DNA of 64,000 nt. Source: Liquorilactobacillus ghanensis DSM 18630 (GTDB lineage Bacteria > Bacillota > Bacilli > Lactobacillales > Lactobacillaceae). The notes below the pieces were generated by a model that did no database searches, was not told the origin of the DNA, and was given only the letters and a program-made list of their open reading frames with translations. The stretch spans positions 124,001-188,000 of the forward strand of contig NZ_AZGB01000005.1 in NCBI RefSeq assembly GCF_001435235.1, in the 5' to 3' direction. Below are positions 20,261-29,841 of this stretch, in pieces. The translations under genes and the position numbers were made by a program. The number at the start of each line of letters is the position of its first letter. Position 1 is the first letter of the stretch.

Positions 20261-20515
20261 TTATTTGGCTAAGCGTTTAGTGATACGTGCTTTATCACGA
20301 GCAGCCTTGTTAGGCTTGATTAAACCCTTAGATTTTGCTTTATCAATCGCAGAAACAGCAGTGCGATAAAGTTCTTCAACGTTATCTGCATTAGCAGTTT
20401 TAGCATTTTCAAAATTTTTAACAGCTGTTCTCATAGCACTTAATTGTGATGAGTTTTTAGCATTAGCTTTTTCATTGGTAACTACACGTTTAATGGCTGA
20501 TTTAATAATAGGCAA
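20261..20515 (-). CDS. rpsT: Ribosomal protein S20
   Basis: An 84-residue, lysine- and alanine-rich 30S protein binding 16S rRNA. The start is TTG at 20515 ([11 protein letters not shown]), 8 bases downstream of GGAGG on the complement; the GTG at 20524 overlaps that ribosome site. A TTG start is of note because the Escherichia coli rpsT also begins with UUG, which there takes part in autogenous control. It is a single-gene unit converging on holA. Confidence 0.95.
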   Translation of the reverse strand: MPIIKSAIKRVVTNEKANAKNSSQLSAMRTAVKNFENAKTANADNVEELYRTAVSAIDKAKSKGLIKPNKAARDKARITKRLAK

Positions 20516-20796
20516 AGATTTCACCTCCAGTATTCATGAATCCAGTAGATTTCATATAAATTTCAACATATGCTATTATACAAGAGCTACAAAAACAATG
20601 CAATAAAAATGTTGGCTTCTGTCAAGGAAATTTGCTTGACTTATATTTTTTATGACTTTTGATGGATAATTACTTGTTTTTTTTTAAAACTATGGTTATT
20701 ATGTTTAAGTACGTTAATTTCCTTTTTCTCAGTGAAGATGATTCACCGACGCTTTACCGGGAATAAGGTCGATAATATGAAAGGTGGATAAATTTT

Positions 20797-21066
20797 ATGG
20801 CAATTTCAAAAGAAAAAAAAGCTGAAGTCATGAAAAAGTTTGAGCTTCATGATGGCGATACCGGTTCTGCAGAGGTTCAAATTGCAGTTTTAACAGCTGA
20901 TATCAATGAGTTGAATAAACATATTCAAACTCATAAGAAAGATTATGCTTCTCAACGAGGATTGATGAAGAAGATTGGTCATCGTCGTAACTTGTTGGCA
21001 TATTTACGTAAAAATGATGTTCAGCGTTATCGTGAGTTAATTAAGAGCTTGGGATTACGTCGTTAA
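20797..21066 (+). CDS. rpsO: Ribosomal protein S15
   Basis: An 89-residue 30S protein that binds the 16S rRNA central domain. The [16 protein letters not shown] region (about residues 17-32) and the [11 protein letters not shown] region are typical. The ribosome site AAAGGTGG lies just upstream. The 5' leader (about 20700-20790) has small inverted segments (GTGAAGATGATTCAC) that may form an autoregulatory S15-binding structure, but I could not match it to a known leader. Confidence 0.96.
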   Translation: MAISKEKKAEVMKKFELHDGDTGSAEVQIAVLTADINELNKHIQTHKKDYASQRGLMKKIGHRRNLLAYLRKNDVQRYRELIKSLGLRR

Positions 21067-21076
21067 AATATTTTTT

Positions 21077-21110
21077 GTCCAGTATGCTTGGCGGCTACTG
21101 GACTTTTTTT
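21077..21110 (+). terminator. Rho-independent terminator of rpsO
   Basis: GTCCAGTA (21077-21084) pairs with TACTGGAC (21096-21103), followed by seven T residues. Confidence 0.9.
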
Positions 21111-21489
21111 GCATCTGGCGAGGCAGCATGTTTTTTGGACATGGTGAATCGCCTATTATTTTGCATATGTTCATAGGCTGGAATCTGGCTAAACTAAAAT
21201 AGTGATATAATATTTATACAAAGCTACTAAGCGATTAACGGGTAAGTTGCAGGTTTTGAATATTAAGTGTGAGCTGGCGATCTTCTTGCTTGCTCGCTGG
21301 TTTTGGTAGTGGCTATTTGCATTTTAAATGTTATTAATTACTGAAGCTAATGTGCTATAATATGGATTTAATAGGAATAGTGAGCAATTTTTTAAAAATA
21401 TCATTATTAATTTTGCAGAGTAATGCTAAAGATTATTATTACTTAACGATATATAAAAATAAACATTTTTATTTACGGAGGAAAAAGTA
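21111..21489 (+). promoter_or_regulatory. Long upstream region of dapA with two extended -10 boxes
   Basis: No gene is seen here. Two extended -10 elements are present on the plus strand: TGATATAAT around 21204-21212 and TGCTATAAT at 21353-21361. Between them a GC-richer stretch (about 21270-21305, GAGCTGGCGA ... GCTCGCTGG) could fold weakly and is followed by TTTT. I searched for lysine-riboswitch and T-box signatures and saw neither. The proximal promoter would give a 5' leader of about 120 bases. Confidence 0.4.
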
Positions 21490-22362
21490 ATGGATTTAAA
21501 AAATGCTGAGATAATTACGGCGATGGTCACCCCATTTAATGATCAGGGTGATCTTGATTTTGATCGTCTGGAACAGCTGATTGAACATTTATTAGCTACG
21601 GGTTCACAGGGAATCTTAGTTGCGGGCACAACAGGTGAAGGACCAACTTTAACTGAACAGGAAAAGTTAGCATTAATTAAACGAACAGTTAAATTGGTTG
21701 CTGGAAGAGTGCCAATAATTGCTGGAACTGGTACAAATAATACGCAAACAACAATTGATTTTACCAATCGAGTAGCAGAAATTGATGGTGTAGCAGCTGC
21801 ATTGGTGGTCGTTCCTTATTATAATAAACCTGATCAGCGCGGGATGTTGGCACATTTTAAAGCTGTGGCAGCAGCTAGCAAGTTACCATTGCTTATTTAT
21901 AATATTCCAGGTCGAACAGGGGTAACAATGGAAGTAGCGACAATTGCTGAATTAGCTCAAAACCAGAATATTATTGGGTTGAAAGATTGCACTGGTAATG
22001 TTAATTTAAGTCGGATTGTTGAGCAAGTACCGGCTGACTTTTTAGTTTATACCGGTGAGGATGCAGATGCTTTAGCAGCTAAAACGATTGGAGCTCAGGG
22101 TGTAATATCGGTTGCCAGCCATTTATTTGGCAAGGAATTAACTAAGATGTATCAAGCGGTTGAGCAAGGCAATTATTTGGCTGCCGCTGATTTAATGCGG
22201 AAATTAACACCAGCGATGAGTGCAATGTTTTCCGCTCCATCTCCTAGTCCAACCAAAGCTGCTTTGAATCATCTGGGAATTTTAGTTGGCGGTTGTCGCT
22301 TGCCAATACTGAATTATCCAGCAAATGAATTGACTAATTTGTATAATAAATTAAGTATTTAA
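21490..22362 (+). CDS. dapA: 4-hydroxy-tetrahydrodipicolinate synthase
   Basis: A 290-residue TIM-barrel aldolase that condenses pyruvate with aspartate semialdehyde in the lysine/diaminopimelate pathway. The signature AGTTGEGPTLT (about residues 41-51), the tyrosine loop YYNKPDQRGM, NIPGRTGV and the Schiff-base lysine in IIGLKDCTGN are all present. It is followed after 19 bases by rnjB, the same neighbour order as in Bacillus subtilis. No other lysine-pathway gene is in the window. Confidence 0.96.
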   Translation: MDLKNAEIITAMVTPFNDQGDLDFDRLEQLIEHLLATGSQGILVAGTTGEGPTLTEQEKLALIKRTVKLVAGRVPIIAGTGTNNTQTTIDFTNRVAEIDGVAAALVVVPYYNKPDQRGMLAHFKAVAAASKLPLLIYNIPGRTGVTMEVATIAELAQNQNIIGLKDCTGNVNLSRIVEQVPADFLVYTGEDADALAAKTIGAQGVISVASHLFGKELTKMYQAVEQGNYLAAADLMRKLTPAMSAMFSAPSPSPTKAALNHLGILVGGCRLPILNYPANELTNLYNKLSI

Positions 22363-22381
22363 TTGTTAGAAGGAGGAAAAT

Positions 22382-24109
22382 ATGGCCAAGATAAAACTCA
22401 TTCCAATTGGCGGTGTACGTGAAAGTGCCAAAAATATGTATGCAGTTGAAGTGAATGATGATATTTATATATTGGATTGTGGCTTAAAATATCCAGAAAA
22501 TGAACCTTTAGGTATAGATACGGTTATCCCGGATTTTTCATATTTACGTGAAAATGCCGGTCGGATAGTAGGAGTTTTTTTAACTCATGGACATGCTGAT
22601 GCAATTGGAGCATTGCCGTATTTCTTGGATGAATTTAATGTACCGGTTTTTGGCACCGAATTGACAATTGCATTAGCCAAAATTGGTATAAAAGCCGACA
22701 AAAAATTACGTAATTATGATGATTTTCATCAAGTTGACGAAAGAACTGAAATAGATTTTGGTGATACGACAATTTCTTTTTTCAGAACGACCCATTCAAT
22801 TCCAGAGTCACTGGGAATTGTTGTAAAAACAGAAAATGGCAGTATTGTTTATACTGGTGATTTTCGCTTTGATCAAACTGCAGAATCTAATTACCAAACA
22901 GATTTTAGTCGACTGGCTGAGATCGGTAAAGATGGAGTTTTAGCTTTATTGAGTGATTCAACTAATGCTGAAAATCCCAAGGAAACTGTTGATGAAAAAG
23001 AAATTTATGATCTAGTCAGTGACAGCTTTGAGTATCGTAATGGCAGGATTATTGTTGCTTGTGTGGCATCTAATATTTTGCGGGTTCAACAAATTTTTAA
23101 TGCTGCCGCGAATAACGAACGCAAGGTAGCTTTGACAGGGCATGATGCGGAAGAGGTTATCCATACGGCTTTGAAGCTTAATAAACTTCAGTTGCCGGAA
23201 GATGATTTGTTGGTTCCTTTAAAAGATATTGACAAGTATGCAGAGGACCAACAAGTAATTCTAGAGACTGGTCGGTCAGGAGAGCCCTTAAAGTCATTGC
23301 AAAAAATGGCTGTTCATCGTCATCAAGCAGTTTCACTGCATGAAGGAGACTTGGTCTTTATTACAACAACTCCATCACACGCGATGGAAACAATGGTTGC
23401 GCGCACAAAGGATACGATTTATCGTGCTGGTGCTGATGTCAAGACGATTTTTGATGAACTCAATTCTTCTGGTCATGCCAGCCGTAATGATTTACAGCTG
23501 ATGATGAATTTGCTGAAGCCACGGTATGTTATTCCGATTCAAGGTGAATATCGCTTGATGTCAGCCAATGCAGCTTGTGCACGGGCAGTTGGAATCCCTA
23601 AAGAAAACATTTTTCTGCTGCGCAAGGGTGATGTACTTGAATATGACCATGATAAATTATTACCAGCAGCTGGAATTGAGATTGGGGATACGCTGATTGA
23701 CGGAAGCGGTGTCGGAGATATTGGCAATATTGTTTTGCGCGATCGTCGCTCATTAGCTGAGGATGGTGTCTTTATTGCTGTTGTGACGATTGACCGGCGT
23801 AAGAAGAAAATTATTGACGAACCTAAAATCACTTCAAAAGGTTTTATTTATTTGAAAACCAGTCAAGATTTAATTGCTGAAAGTGAAGCAATTGTTACTA
23901 AGATTGTTCAGAATAATTTGGATAATAAGGAATTTGATTGGGGTCATTTAAAACAGGATATACGAGAGCATTTAAACCATTATTTGTATGAACAAACTAA
24001 AAGACATCCGGTGATTTTGCCAATTATTATGGAAACTAACCAGCATCATCGCCGCAGTTCTAAAAAAACAGTTCTAAACAAAGTTGCTAAACCAGCAGAG
24101 AAGGAATAA
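22382..24109 (+). CDS. rnjB: Ribonuclease J2
   Basis: A 575-residue paralogue of RNase J1 that forms a complex with it in Firmicutes. The fold and the beta-CASP region match, but the key zinc motif reads HGHADA (about residues 69-74) where J1 has HGHEDH; the catalytic-centre His is replaced. This fits the low nuclease activity known for RNase J2, which acts mainly as a structural or modulating partner. The C-terminus is a basic tail. It lies in a dapA-rnjB operon. Confidence 0.95.
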   Translation: MAKIKLIPIGGVRESAKNMYAVEVNDDIYILDCGLKYPENEPLGIDTVIPDFSYLRENAGRIVGVFLTHGHADAIGALPYFLDEFNVPVFGTELTIALAKIGIKADKKLRNYDDFHQVDERTEIDFGDTTISFFRTTHSIPESLGIVVKTENGSIVYTGDFRFDQTAESNYQTDFSRLAEIGKDGVLALLSDSTNAENPKETVDEKEIYDLVSDSFEYRNGRIIVACVASNILRVQQIFNAAANNERKVALTGHDAEEVIHTALKLNKLQLPEDDLLVPLKDIDKYAEDQQVILETGRSGEPLKSLQKMAVHRHQAVSLHEGDLVFITTTPSHAMETMVARTKDTIYRAGADVKTIFDELNSSGHASRNDLQLMMNLLKPRYVIPIQGEYRLMSANAACARAVGIPKENIFLLRKGDVLEYDHDKLLPAAGIEIGDTLIDGSGVGDIGNIVLRDRRSLAEDGVFIAVVTIDRRKKKIIDEPKITSKGFIYLKTSQDLIAESEAIVTKIVQNNLDNKEFDWGHLKQDIREHLNHYLYEQTKRHPVILPIIMETNQHHRRSSKKTVLNKVAKPAEKE

Positions 24110-24112
24110 AGA

Positions 24113-24157
24113 AAACGACCGAGCTGAAGTGTGATTGCATTACAGCAACGGTCGTTT
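24113..24157 (+). terminator. Terminator-like hairpin after rnjB
   Basis: AAACGACCG (24113-24121) and CGGTCGTTT (24149-24157) form a 9-bp stem; inner GCTG/CAGC pairing extends it. The T tract is short, so termination strength is uncertain. Confidence 0.6.
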
Positions 24158-24215
24158 GCTGATTTAATAACAATATTTTTTGTTTGTTAAAATGATTTTA
24201 TTTAGGAGGCAGCAG

Positions 24216-25100
24216 GTGGTTAATGATTGCAAACAATTTGAACAAGCTCAGGAATTTATAAATCAGAAAAAATATTTCTTGGCAGTTAAGTTGTTAACGG
24301 ACTGTTATACTAGGCAGCGTAATTTTCGGACAAATTATCTGTTATTTCAGGCCTTAACTAAAAACAAACAGTATCAAGCTGCTTGGAGTTTAGCTCAGGA
24401 TTACTTGCCGACTTATATTAGTGATGATGATCTGTTGCAGGAATTGTTTGTGGCAATGGGACACGCCGGTCAGTATATTGCGATGCACAAATTATATCGG
24501 CAATTAAAACCGTATATGACTCCGCAGGAAATTGAACTTTTTTTAGTGATTATTAATGACTGGGAAAATAAAGCTGATCGACAATTTATAAGAAAAATAA
24601 TGCTTGAAACTGCTGGAATAGAATTATTAACGCCAATTTCGCAGCGTAGCTTATTGAAAAAAATATATTGTTTGCCATTAAAATATTTTTTGCGGATTTC
24701 GCAAGAGGTATTGCCGGCGGCTAAAGTTCACCCGCTGATTAAAAACGATTTGCTGGATACGTTGCGCCAGCTAAAAGTCAAACAATCAATGGAGTTTTTA
24801 TTTATTGATGGTCAGAATTATCGGATTTGTCCACAGCAGTTAGCTGATTATCGTCATTCGCAAATTAAACAGCAGCTATTTCAATTGTTGTCGGACCAAA
24901 CTGATCAGCAATTAATTTCAGTTCAGCAAGCTGAAATTTCGTTAAAATTGCAATTGTTGTATCCATTTGCAGAACAATTAGTTAAAGCGAATCAGTATTG
25001 GTTGACGGCTTTATTGACAGGTAAAACAGTTGGATTAACTGAAAAAGAGGGAAAACTAATTGTTAATTTAACCCAATTATTAAAACAATGGTCAACTTAA
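24216..25100 (+). CDS. Helical repeat-like (TPR-like) protein of unknown function
   Basis: A 294-residue soluble, Gln/Leu-rich, almost wholly helical protein. The N-terminal 110 residues have the A/L/Y spacing of tetratricopeptide-like helix pairs (FINQKKYFLAVKLL, NYLLFQALTKNKQYQAAWSL). No catalytic motif is seen. The start is GTG at 24216, 6 bases after AGGAGG; a reading to 24180 would run through this site. Unnamed proteins of this kind often lie before tuf in lactobacilli. Function is not assigned. Confidence 0.75.
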   Translation: MVNDCKQFEQAQEFINQKKYFLAVKLLTDCYTRQRNFRTNYLLFQALTKNKQYQAAWSLAQDYLPTYISDDDLLQELFVAMGHAGQYIAMHKLYRQLKPYMTPQEIELFLVIINDWENKADRQFIRKIMLETAGIELLTPISQRSLLKKIYCLPLKYFLRISQEVLPAAKVHPLIKNDLLDTLRQLKVKQSMEFLFIDGQNYRICPQQLADYRHSQIKQQLFQLLSDQTDQQLISVQQAEISLKLQLLYPFAEQLVKANQYWLTALLTGKTVGLTEKEGKLIVNLTQLLKQWST

Positions 25101-25142
25101 AAGCTGATAAAAATAAAAAAACTAATTTTCAAAATCTAACTA

Positions 25143-25171
25143 TTTACAAATTAGTTGCGGGTCTATATAAT
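25143..25171 (+). promoter_or_regulatory. tuf promoter P1
   Basis: TTTACA (25143-25148) and TATAAT (25166-25171) with a 17-bp spacer, about 140 bases before the tuf start codon. Confidence 0.7.
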
Positions 25172-25206
25172 AGCTTAAGGATTCTTCTGTTAGGGATACA
25201 TTAAAC

Positions 25207-25235
25207 TTGGTATTCCTTAGTGGAAGTAGTATAAT
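25207..25235 (+). promoter_or_regulatory. tuf promoter P2
   Basis: TTGGTA (25207-25212) and TATAAT (25230-25235) with a 17-bp spacer, downstream of P1; tandem promoters suit a highly expressed gene. Confidence 0.65.
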
Positions 25236-25307
25236 AAAATTTAAAGGATTATCGGCAATTTTTTGTGTTGTGGATTTTTCTTGCAAAATTACAGGAGGTT
25301 CGTATTA

Positions 25308-26495
25308 ATGGCAAAAGAACATTACGAAAGAACAAAACCCCATGTAAACATTGGTACTATTGGCCACGTTGACCATGGGAAAACTACTTTAACAGCTGCA
25401 ATTACAAAAGTTTTAGCTGCTAAGGGTTTGGCAAAAGAAGAGGATTACGCATCAATCGATGCTGCTCCTGAAGAACGTGAACGTGGGATTACAATTAACA
25501 CTGCTCACGTTGAATATGAAACCGAAAAGCGTCATTATGCTCATATTGATGCTCCAGGACATGCTGACTATGTTAAGAATATGATTACTGGTGCTGCTCA
25601 GATGGATGGTGCAATCTTAGTTGTTGCTGCAACTGATGGCCCAATGCCACAGACACGTGAACATATTTTGTTAGCTCGTCAGGTTGGTGTTAACTATATC
25701 GTTGTTTTCTTAAACAAATGCGATTTAGTTGATGACGATGAATTATTGGATTTGGTTGAGATGGAAGTTCGTGAGTTATTAAGCGAATACGATTATCCTG
25801 GTGATGATATTCCAGTTATCCGTGGATCAGCATTAAAAGCTCTTGAAGGTGATGCAGATGCTGTTAAACAGATTGAAAAATTGATGGATACTGTTGACGA
25901 ATATATCCCAACTCCAGATCGTCCAACTGATAAACCATTCTTGATGCCAGTTGAAGATGTCTTCACTATTACTGGTCGTGGAACTGTTGCTTCTGGTCGT
26001 ATCGATCGTGGTACAGTTAAAGTTGGCGATGAAATCGAAATTGTTGGTTTGAGAGATGAAGTTCTTAAAACAACAGTTACTGGTTTGGAAATGTTCCGTA
26101 AGACACTTGACCTTGGTGAAGCTGGCGATAACGTTGGTGCTTTGTTACGTGGTATCAACCGTGACCAAGTTGAACGTGGACAGGTTTTAGCTGCTCCTGG
26201 TTCAATTAATACTCACAAGAAATTCAAGGGTGAAGTTTATGTCTTAACTAAAGAAGAAGGTGGACGTCATACTCCATTCTTCTCAAACTATCGCCCACAG
26301 TTCTATTTCCATACAACCGATGTTACTGGTGTAATTGAATTGCCTGAAGGCGTTGAAATGGTTATGCCTGGTGATAACGTTACCTTTACAGTTGAATTGA
26401 TCGCTCCAGTTGCGATTGAAAAAGGTTTGAAATTCACTGTTCGTGAAGGTGGACGTACAGTTGGTGCTGGTGTTGTAACTGATATCTTAGATTAA
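25308..26495 (+). CDS. tuf: Elongation factor Tu
   Basis: Delivers aminoacyl-tRNA to the ribosome. The 395-residue protein starts at ATG 25308 ([16 protein letters not shown]) behind AGGAGG; an upstream in-frame extension to 25263 crosses this ribosome site and is rejected. G1 GHVDHGKT, switch RGITI, G3 DAPGHADY and G4 NKCD are intact, as are domains II and III. Codon use is strongly biased to preferred codons compared with its neighbours, as expected for an abundant protein. Its isolated position next to tig is common in lactobacilli. Confidence 0.99.
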   Translation: MAKEHYERTKPHVNIGTIGHVDHGKTTLTAAITKVLAAKGLAKEEDYASIDAAPEERERGITINTAHVEYETEKRHYAHIDAPGHADYVKNMITGAAQMDGAILVVAATDGPMPQTREHILLARQVGVNYIVVFLNKCDLVDDDELLDLVEMEVRELLSEYDYPGDDIPVIRGSALKALEGDADAVKQIEKLMDTVDEYIPTPDRPTDKPFLMPVEDVFTITGRGTVASGRIDRGTVKVGDEIEIVGLRDEVLKTTVTGLEMFRKTLDLGEAGDNVGALLRGINRDQVERGQVLAAPGSINTHKKFKGEVYVLTKEEGGRHTPFFSNYRPQFYFHTTDVTGVIELPEGVEMVMPGDNVTFTVELIAPVAIEKGLKFTVREGGRTVGAGVVTDILD

Positions 26496-26504
26496 TTTTA
26501 AGAA

Positions 26505-26528
26505 ACTCGGGTGATTCCCGGGTTTTTT
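26505..26528 (+). terminator. Rho-independent terminator of tuf
   Basis: ACTCGGG pairs with CCCGGGT across a 5-base loop and is followed by TTTTTT. Confidence 0.9.
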
Positions 26529-26988
26529 AGTACCTGTAATTTTGAATGTTAAAATTCGCTAAACAAAGAGTGCAGCTGTTTTGTTGTTAGACTAGCAGTT
26601 GTACTCTTTTGTTTTGGTAATTAATATGAATATGAAAATGGTCGAGAAAATTTGTTATTTTTAAAGAATATACCAGCTGAGATCTTAATTAATTGATATT
26701 TATTGCTGTAAAGACCTATTAGTATTTTAAATAACTAATAATAAGTACGGCAAATTAAGGTAGGTCGTTTGCAAAGAGAGTATAATAAAATTATTAAAGG
26801 CGACTTTTCAATTAACTGAACCAATTCTTAGCGAATATAGTTAAGAAGAATCAGACTTGAGAGTTACTATAAAACTTGCTGCATACTTTTTTAGCAGAAT
26901 CATTTACAATTAACTTGAATTACGTTAAACTGATTTAGTATGCAATTAGTTCATGAATTGTACAAATTTTTTGTGCGGAGGGAAAATA
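26529..26988. other. Intergenic region between tuf and tig with a long hairpin
   Basis: No gene is seen. A long imperfect hairpin is formed by ACAAAGAGTGCAGCTG (26563-26578) and CAGTTGTACTCTTTTGT (26596-26612); it may be a second terminator that can act in both directions. The remainder is AT-rich and includes several TATAAT-like boxes, one at 26781-26786 without a good -35. The tig ribosome site (GGAGGGAAAA) lies at the right end. Confidence 0.5.
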
Positions 26989-28296
26989 ATGTCTGCAAAG
27001 TGGGAAAAACAAAGCGAAAACACAGGCAAACTTACTTTTGAGATTGCACCTGATAAAGTTAAAGAAGGCTTGGATGAAGCTTTTACCAAAGTTAAAAAGA
27101 ATTTAAATGTACCAGGATTTCGAAAGGGTAAAGTGCCGCGTCAGATTTTTAATCGGATGTATGGTGAAGAAGCTCTTTATCAAGATGCAGTAAATATTTT
27201 ATTGCCAGATGCTTATAGTGCAGCAATTGCTGAAACTAAAATTAAGCCTGTTGATCAACCGAAAGTTGATGTTGAGAGCTTAGAAAAAGATAAGCCATGG
27301 GTTTTGACAGCTATCGTAACAGTTGAACCTGAAGTTGAGGTTGGCGCATATAAGAACTTAGAAGTTGCTGCTCAGTCAACTGAAGTTACTGAAAAAGAAG
27401 TTACTGATGAACTGGAAAAGAAACGTGCTCAGCAAGCTGAATTAGTACTTAAAGAGGATGAACCAGCTGCTAAGGGCGATACAGTTATCATTGACTTTGA
27501 TGGTAAGTTGAATGGTGAATCTTTTGATGGTGGCAAGTCGGATAACTATTCCTTAGAGTTGGGTTCAAATTCGTTTGTTCCTGGTTTTGAAGATCAGTTA
27601 ATCGGCCATAAAGCTGGTGATGATGTTCAGGTTAAAGTAACTTTCCCTGAAGATTATCAAGCTGAAGATTTGAAAGGCAAAGATGTTGTCTTTGATGTTA
27701 AAATCCATGAAGTAAAAGAAAAGCAGTTACCTGAATTGGATGATGATTTTGCTAAAGATGTTGACGAAGAAGTCGATACTTTAGAAGAATTAAAAGCGAA
27801 GACTAAAGAAAAATTGCAAGAAGACAAAAATCAAGCTGCTAAAGATGCTATTCAAGATGAAGCAATCAGCCAAGCAGTTGAGAATGCTAAAATCGGACCG
27901 ATTCCACAGTCAATGTTGGATGAGGATATTGATCGTCAAACACAAGAATACCTTTCAGGTATGCAGCAACAGGGAATTAACCCAGAAACTTATTATAAAT
28001 TAACTGGTAGTTCTGAAGCTGACTTGCGTAAGCAGTTTGAACAAGGTGCTGAAAAGCGGGTTAAAACCAGCTTAGTATTAGAAGCTATAGTTGCTAAAGA
28101 AAATGTTGAAGTTTCTGATGAAGAAATTAAGCAGGAAATTGACAATTTAGCTAAACAGTACAACATGGAAGCAGATGCTATTAAGAAAGCACTTAGTGAT
28201 GAAATGTTGAAGCATGATATTGCTATTCGTAAGGTAGTTGATGAAATTACGGATACAGCCAAACAAGTTGAAAAGAAAGCAGATTCAACTAAGTAG
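26989..28296 (+). CDS. tig: Trigger factor (ribosome-associated chaperone)
   Basis: A 435-residue prolyl isomerase and chaperone that binds nascent chains at the ribosome exit. The ribosome-docking signature GFRKGKVPR lies at about residues 40-48, the FKBP-type domain at about 150-240, and the C-terminal helical arms follow. The start is ATG 26989 (MSAKWEKQ) behind GGAGGG; an in-frame extension upstream is not supported. It precedes clpX, the standard order in Lactobacillales. Confidence 0.97.
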   Translation: MSAKWEKQSENTGKLTFEIAPDKVKEGLDEAFTKVKKNLNVPGFRKGKVPRQIFNRMYGEEALYQDAVNILLPDAYSAAIAETKIKPVDQPKVDVESLEKDKPWVLTAIVTVEPEVEVGAYKNLEVAAQSTEVTEKEVTDELEKKRAQQAELVLKEDEPAAKGDTVIIDFDGKLNGESFDGGKSDNYSLELGSNSFVPGFEDQLIGHKAGDDVQVKVTFPEDYQAEDLKGKDVVFDVKIHEVKEKQLPELDDDFAKDVDEEVDTLEELKAKTKEKLQEDKNQAAKDAIQDEAISQAVENAKIGPIPQSMLDEDIDRQTQEYLSGMQQQGINPETYYKLTGSSEADLRKQFEQGAEKRVKTSLVLEAIVAKENVEVSDEEIKQEIDNLAKQYNMEADAIKKALSDEMLKHDIAIRKVVDEITDTAKQVEKKADSTK

Positions 28297-28331
28297 TTTT
28301 TTTAAAATTTAGATTAGGTCATTAATCAATT

Positions 28332-28368
28332 TAATCACGTCGGTCGGTGACTGACGTGATTATTTTTG
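28332..28368 (+). terminator. Rho-independent terminator of tig
   Basis: TAATCACGTC (28332-28341) pairs perfectly with GACGTGATTA (28353-28362), followed by TTTTT. Confidence 0.9.
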
Positions 28369-28488
28369 AAATAATTACAATTACAGCTTTAACTTTCAAA
28401 TTAGACTTCTGAAACCAACTATTCGCCTTTGGGATAACTGTTTGGTAGAATTAAATTGAATTGAAATACTGAGTATAGGGGGATAATA

Positions 28489-29733
28489 ATGTTTGAAAAT
28501 AGTGATAAAAATGGCCCAGTTGTTTGTTCCTTTTGCGGCAAATCGCAAGATCAAGTAAAAAAAATTGTTGCTGGTCCTGGAGTTTATATTTGTAATGAAT
28601 GTATTGAATTGTGTAAAGAAATCATTGATGAAGAGTTCAAAGAGGAATTGTCTGAGGACTTGGTTAATGTACCTAAGCCACATGAGATCGTTGATATTTT
28701 GAATCAATATGTAATTGGACAGGAAGAAGCCAAAAAGACACTGGCAGTTGCAGTTTACAATCACTATAAACGCATTAATGCAGCCATAGATGATGATGAC
28801 GGAACAGAGCTGCAAAAAAGTAATATTTGTTTAGTTGGTCCAACTGGATCGGGGAAAACATTTTTAGCTCAAAGTCTGGCACGCATTTTAAAAGTTCCGT
28901 TTGCAATTGCAGATGCGACAACTTTGACAGAAGCAGGATATGTCGGCGAAGATGTCGAGAATATTTTACTGAAATTATTGCAAAACGCTGATTATGATGT
29001 TGAACGGGCTGAGCACGGAATTATTTATGTCGATGAAATTGATAAAATCGCTAAAAAGAGTGAAAATGTATCAATTACCCGTGATGTTTCTGGTGAAGGA
29101 GTTCAGCAAGCATTATTAAAGATCTTGGAAGGAACAACTGCCAATGTTCCACCGCAGGGCGGCCGGAAACATCCACAGCAGGAGTTTATTCAAATTGACA
29201 CTACTAATATTTTATTTATTGTTGGTGGTGCCTTTGATGGAATTGAAAACATTGTTAAGAGTCGTTTAGGCGACAAAACGATCGGTTTTGGAGTAAATGC
29301 ACAAACAAAATTGGATACTCATAAAAGTTTGATGCAGCAAATTATTCCTGAAGATTTACTGAAATTTGGTTTAATTCCAGAATTTATCGGTCGTTTACCA
29401 ATTTTAACAGCTTTGGAACAGCTGACAGAAGAAGATCTGGTAAAAATTCTGACAGAACCTAAAAATGCGCTGGTTAAACAGTATGAAAAATTATTGCAAA
29501 TGGATGGGATTAAATTAACCTTTGAACCAGCAGCCTTGAAAGAAGTAGCACGCCTAGCAATTGAACGGAACACTGGAGCTCGTGGTTTACGATCAATTAT
29601 TGAAAACACAATGCGGGATATTATGTTTGATGCTCCTAGTCAAGATGATATTGCTGAAATTGTGATTGATCAGCCAAGTGTCGACGGCAAGCAATTACCG
29701 AAAATTGTTAATAGCGATCAGCAGGCTTCATAA
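28489..29733 (+). CDS. clpX: ATP-dependent Clp protease ATPase subunit ClpX
   Basis: A 414-residue AAA+ unfoldase that feeds ClpP. The N-terminal C4 zinc finger (CSFCGK ... CNEC), Walker A GPTGSGKT, pore loop GYVGED, Walker B YVDEIDK, and the ClpP-docking IGF loop (KTIGFG) are all present. The start at 28489 lies behind TAGGGGG. Its own terminator is not seen, and gnd follows after about 110 bases with its own ribosome site. Confidence 0.98.
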   Translation: MFENSDKNGPVVCSFCGKSQDQVKKIVAGPGVYICNECIELCKEIIDEEFKEELSEDLVNVPKPHEIVDILNQYVIGQEEAKKTLAVAVYNHYKRINAAIDDDDGTELQKSNICLVGPTGSGKTFLAQSLARILKVPFAIADATTLTEAGYVGEDVENILLKLLQNADYDVERAEHGIIYVDEIDKIAKKSENVSITRDVSGEGVQQALLKILEGTTANVPPQGGRKHPQQEFIQIDTTNILFIVGGAFDGIENIVKSRLGDKTIGFGVNAQTKLDTHKSLMQQIIPEDLLKFGLIPEFIGRLPILTALEQLTEEDLVKILTEPKNALVKQYEKLLQMDGIKLTFEPAALKEVARLAIERNTGARGLRSIIENTMRDIMFDAPSQDDIAEIVIDQPSVDGKQLPKIVNSDQQAS

Positions 29734-29841
29734 AAATAAGTTTACGATTGTTTTAAAAAATGGCCGCTTTAATTTTGAGATGATTTTTGCTAGTATAAAA
29801 AGTGAGTCAAAATGATTATTTGAGGAGGCTTCATCAAAACC

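Noticed and set aside
21111-21489. Lysine riboswitch before dapA
   Set aside because: None of the conserved lysine-riboswitch core segments is visible.
22382-24109. Loss-of-function mutation in an RNase J gene
   Set aside because: The changed HGHADA motif is in the J2 paralogue, where a reduced active site is normal, while J1 at 421-2097 is intact.
26563-26612. Small RNA gene between tuf and tig
   Set aside because: The hairpin is more simply a second, bidirectional terminator; no promoter with a fitting start was found.
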